Shown here piece after piece: positions 6,182 to 6,439 of a DNA stretch of 6,439 nucleotides. The position numbers and the translations under genes are program-made. The notes under the pieces were generated by a model that was given only the letters and a program-made list of their open reading frames with translations, was not told where the DNA came from and searched no databases. The stretch is from Treponema sp. (GTDB lineage Bacteria > Spirochaetota > Spirochaetia > Treponematales > Breznakiellaceae), in the NCBI GenBank assembly GCA_031266255.1, contig JAISBK010000101.1, forward strand, positions 1-6,439, in the 5' to 3' direction. The first letter of the stretch is position 1, and each line of letters begins with the position of its first letter.

Positions 6182-6310
6182 CTACCGTAATCTAGCTTGG
6201 ATCAAGGTCCCTGAGATTCCGTTTTTCCCCGGAAGCAGGTTTTTTGCTTCCTGGATCCAGGTTTTGATTTCAGGGAGCAGCGGGGGGAACGGGATATAAA
6301 AACCGCTCAT
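6182..6310 (-). CDS. Doubtful 42-codon ORF
   Basis: The ATG at 6310 opens a 42-codon frame ending in TAG at 6184-6182, beginning MSGFYIPFPPLLPEIKTW and ending LIQARLR. The purine-rich AAAAAGG before it is only 1 nt from the ATG, too close for a normal ribosome binding site. The frame runs through several inverted repeats, which can keep reading frames open by themselves. I recognise no family. It may be a small gene, the remnant of a decayed gene, or noncoding; the last two are more likely. Confidence 0.2.
   Translation of the reverse strand: MSGFYIPFPPLLPEIKTWIQEAKNLLPGKNGISGTLIQARLR
6208..6276. repeat. Cluster of nested and adjacent inverted repeats
   Basis: Three dyads occur within 70 bp. 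The outer arms are TCCCTGA (6208-6214) and TCAGGGA (6270-6276). A hairpin GGAAGCA (6231-6237) / TGCTTCC (6245-6251) encloses a 7-nt loop. The perfect 12-bp palindrome CCTGGATCCAGG (6250-6261) abuts the hairpin. No T-run follows the hairpin in either direction, so it is not a clear intrinsic terminator, although it lies between the gene ending at 6345 and the next gene and could serve as a processing or termination structure. Confidence 0.5.
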
Positions 6311-6344
6311 ACCTTTTTACCCAGGGCGAGCGCATTAAAAATTC

Positions 6345-6439
6345 TTAGGGAATAGACGCCGAAACCTCCGTTTGATCGACCAATCCCGATTGAAATAACA
6401 ATTGCTCAAGGTATTCATTGGACCAGGCCATCTGTTTGA
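6345..6439 (-). CDS. C-terminal end of an unidentified gene (partial)
   Basis: An open frame enters from the right edge and ends at TAA (complement of 6345-6347). It encodes roughly KQMAWSNEYLEQLLFQSGLV and then DQTEVSASIP. The composition looks protein-like (amphipathic helix YLEQLLFQSGL). An ATG occurs within it at 6431-6429, but no ribosome binding site precedes that ATG in the visible bases, so I read this as the tail of a longer gene. It could also be a short spurious frame, since 30 open codons can occur by chance. No family can be named. Confidence 0.35.
   Translation of the reverse strand, partial: KQMAWSNEYLEQLLFQSGLVDQTEVSASIP

Overview
This window looks like chromosomal DNA from a spirochaete, most likely a Treponema or Treponema-like Spirochaeta. 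That placement is an inference from gene style: a full-length bacterial HtpG, an exported FKBP with an acidic tail, and a coiled-coil/nuclease-fold protein with degenerate 'ETDR' repeats of a type I recall as common and multi-copy in treponemes. No rRNA or other phylogenetic marker is present, so the assignment is tentative. Every gene I can support lies on the minus strand, so the window reads right to left.

Layout in transcription order (right to left). (1) 6439-6180: a poorly coding right edge with the last ~30 codons of a gene entering from outside, a doubtful 42-codon ORF and nested inverted repeats. (2) 6177-6152: an AT-rich near-perfect palindrome with promoter-like hexamers. (3) 6096-5386: a 236-aa protein with an N-terminal coiled coil, built partly from a 42-bp in-frame tandem repeat, and a C-terminal PD-(D/E)XK-like domain; its DNA is visibly AT-richer than its neighbours. 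(4) 5350-4016: a MATE-family efflux transporter whose start is best placed at a GTG behind a very strong Shine-Dalgarno (SD) sequence. (5) 4007-3153: a TatD-family metal-dependent hydrolase only 8 bp after the transporter. (6) 3092-3019: tRNA-Arg with anticodon TCT. (7) 2869-2108: an exported FKBP-type peptidyl-prolyl isomerase. (8) 1918-47: the chaperone htpG. (9) 27-1: the first nine codons of another gene with its own SD.

The nuclease-like gene, MATE gene and tatD-like gene are closely spaced and could be one transcript. The FKBP and htpG are both protein-folding factors, but they act in different compartments (envelope versus cytoplasm). The 189-bp gap between them holds a perfect 14-bp inverted repeat placed over a plausible htpG promoter, so htpG probably has its own, possibly stress-linked, control.

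I found no CRISPR array, insertion sequence, phage module or clear defence system. Most of the window is ordinary housekeeping and transport DNA. The parts worth a second look are the htpG operator-like repeat, the repeat-bearing nuclease-like gene with its upstream palindrome, the alternative hairpins upstream of the FKBP gene, and the degenerate right edge.
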